This document shows positions 4,052 through 5,060 of a stretch of 5,060 bases of DNA, in pieces; position 1 is the stretch's first letter, and each line of letters opens with the position of its first letter. Under the pieces are notes generated by a model. That model was not told the origin of the DNA, did not search any database, and saw only the letters and a list, made by a program, of their open reading frames with translations. The stretch comes from Acidocella sp. Lineage in GTDB: Bacteria > Pseudomonadota > Alphaproteobacteria > Acetobacterales > Acetobacteraceae. The position numbers and the translations under genes are program-made. The DNA is taken from positions 1 to 5,060 of the forward strand of contig JAQUAC010000193.1 of the NCBI GenBank assembly GCA_028687415.1, read 5' to 3'.

Positions 4052-5060
4052 TTGAACCTGAAATCCTTCACCGACCGGCTGACTTTCATCAATCTGAACC
4101 AGGCGGCGCAAAGCCGCCTGGCTGGGTTGAAGTCCATTGTCATGGCCGCGCTACCCGAAGGACTCGATGCCTTCTACCAGAAAGTCCGCGCCGTGCCGGA
4201 GACCGCGCGCTTCTTCAGCAGTGAAGAAATGATCCAGCACGCGAAAAGCAAACAGCAGGAGCATTGGGAGCAGATCACCAATGGAAGGCTGGATGAAGCC
4301 TACATGGAGACCGCTGTGCGGATCGGCCAGACGCATTCGCGGATCGGGTTGGAGCCGCGCTGGTATATTGCCGGCTATGCGATGGTGCTGGAGCATCTGA
4401 CGAACACCGTCCTGCGGGCGCGTTGGCCGAAATTCCGTTTCGGCCAGCCGAAGGCCAGCGCCAAGCAGGTGGCGGAAGAGCTGAGCGCGCTGATGAAGGT
4501 CACTTTCCTGGATATGGAGCTGGCGCTCTCGACGTATTTCATGGCGCAGGTGCAGGTCGCCACGGCGGCGCAGGCGCAAGCCACCGCCGCCGCCCAGGCG
4601 CAGACAGCCACCGCGCAAGCCGTGGTGGACACCATGAGCCGCGCCATGAACGCGCTGGCTTCGGGCGACCTCACGCACCGCATTGGTGACAGCATCCCAC
4701 CCGAATATGCCCGGCTGCGGCTGGATTTCAACAACGCGCTGGAGCGGCTGGCCGGGATGCTGGCCTCCATCCAGAACTCGTCGCGCGCCATCAACAGCAA
4801 TATCGAGGAACTCTCCCTGGCGGCGGATGACGTGGCGCGGCGCACCGAGCAGCAGGCAGCGAGCCTGCTGCAAACCACCACGGCGCTGGGCGAGCTGACC
4901 GAGGCGGTGAAGCGCACCTCCGCCGACGCGACACAGGCCAACGCAGCGGTGGGGGCGGCCAATGCCGGGGCGAGCCATTCCCGCCCCGTGGTGGGCGAGA
5001 CCGGCACGGCAATGGGGCAGATTGAAGCCTCCTCGCACGAGATCGGCCAGATTAGCGGGC
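4052..5060 (+). CDS. Globin-coupled methyl-accepting chemotaxis protein (aerotaxis-type receptor), C-terminus missing
   Basis: 336 codons are open to the window edge. Residues about 5-160 form a globin-coupled sensor (protoglobin) domain: F41-Y42 of LDAFYQKV, where Y42 fits the distal heme-pocket Tyr of HemAT, the PETARFF segment, and IGQTHSRIGLEPRWYIAGY (91-109) with proximal heme ligand H95. An Ala/Gln/Thr-rich linker (164-190) leads to a HAMP domain (about 190-243, ALASGDLTHRI) and the first MCP coiled coil with the methylation-type stretch TEQQAAS (265-271). No signal peptide or membrane segment is seen, so it should be a cytoplasmic receptor sensing O2 or another diatomic gas and acting on CheA/CheW. 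The signalling hairpin tip lies beyond the edge. TTG 4052 is the only plausible start upstream of the domain: an in-frame stop is at 4001-4003 and the first ATG (4142, residue 31) would remove the domain's N-terminal helix. The Shine-Dalgarno is poor. Confidence 0.9.
   Translation, partial: MNLKSFTDRLTFINLNQAAQSRLAGLKSIVMAALPEGLDAFYQKVRAVPETARFFSSEEMIQHAKSKQQEHWEQITNGRLDEAYMETAVRIGQTHSRIGLEPRWYIAGYAMVLEHLTNTVLRARWPKFRFGQPKASAKQVAEELSALMKVTFLDMELALSTYFMAQVQVATAAQAQATAAAQAQTATAQAVVDTMSRAMNALASGDLTHRIGDSIPPEYARLRLDFNNALERLAGMLASIQNSSRAINSNIEELSLAADDVARRTEQQAASLLQTTTALGELTEAVKRTSADATQANAAVGAANAGASHSRPVVGETGTAMGQIEASSHEIGQISG
4099..4121 (+). other. Perfect 9-bp hairpin inside the receptor's first codons
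   Basis: CCAGGCGGC (4099-4107) pairs exactly with GCCGCCTGG (4113-4121) around the 5-base loop GCAAA. It covers receptor residues about 16-24. It has terminator-like geometry, but the following bases (CTGGGTTGA) are not a T-run. It could slow early elongation or act in attenuation; that is inference. Confidence 0.5.
4559..4618 (+). repeat. Ala/Gln/Thr linker with imperfect 7-8 residue repeats
   Basis: Receptor residues 170-189 read as three related units: ATAAQAQ, ATAAAQAQ and TATAQ. The stretch lies between the globin sensor and HAMP domains and should be a continuous helix. The low complexity is in both DNA and protein, so repeat number may vary between strains. Confidence 0.5.

Noticed and set aside
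4151..5038. Long minus-strand frame of 295 codons opposite the receptor
   Set aside because: Its protein is rich in Arg, Gly, His and Leu with no recognisable motif, while the opposite strand carries a clear globin-HAMP-MCP; it is an antisense shadow of GC-rich coding DNA.

Overview
The window is GC-rich, almost wholly coding, and strongly favours G/C at third codon positions. Gene order and protein style suggest an alphaproteobacterium, plausibly of the Acetobacteraceae/Rhodospirillales group. That placement rests on resemblance and was not searched. I see no tRNA, rRNA, CRISPR array, insertion sequence or phage gene.

Layout. On the minus strand, at the left, a glutathione S-transferase-family gene (134-790) is followed with an ATGA overlap by the start of a small exported protein (1-137) that leaves the window. 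An 86-base divergent intergenic region (791-876) holds a spaced 8-bp inverted repeat. On the plus strand a compact housekeeping cluster follows: folP (dihydropteroate synthase, 877-1719), glmM (phosphoglucosamine mutase, 1712-3082, overlapping folP by 8 bases) and thiD (HMP/HMP-P kinase, 3129-3908). After a 143-base gap that is AT-rich towards its right side comes the 5' two-thirds or so of a chemoreceptor (4052-5060, running off the right edge). It has an N-terminal heme-binding globin-coupled sensor (protoglobin) domain, an Ala/Gln/Thr-rich linker, a HAMP domain and the beginning of an MCP signalling coiled coil, with no membrane segment. It starts at TTG.

How the genes fit together. folP feeds tetrahydrofolate synthesis, glmM feeds UDP-GlcNAc for peptidoglycan and lipopolysaccharide, and thiD makes the pyrimidine half of thiamine diphosphate. 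They look like one transcription unit of core biosynthesis; folP-glmM adjacency is classical and thiD is an addition. The chemoreceptor probably senses O2 (or another diatomic gas) in the cytoplasm and signals to CheA. It is most likely a separate transcription unit.

No clearly new system is visible. The points most worth a second look are the receptor (its unusual TTG start, a perfect 9-bp hairpin inside its first codons, and atypical residues in the methylation and coiled-coil region), the symmetric 8-mer pair between the divergent genes, and the truncated exported protein at the left edge.
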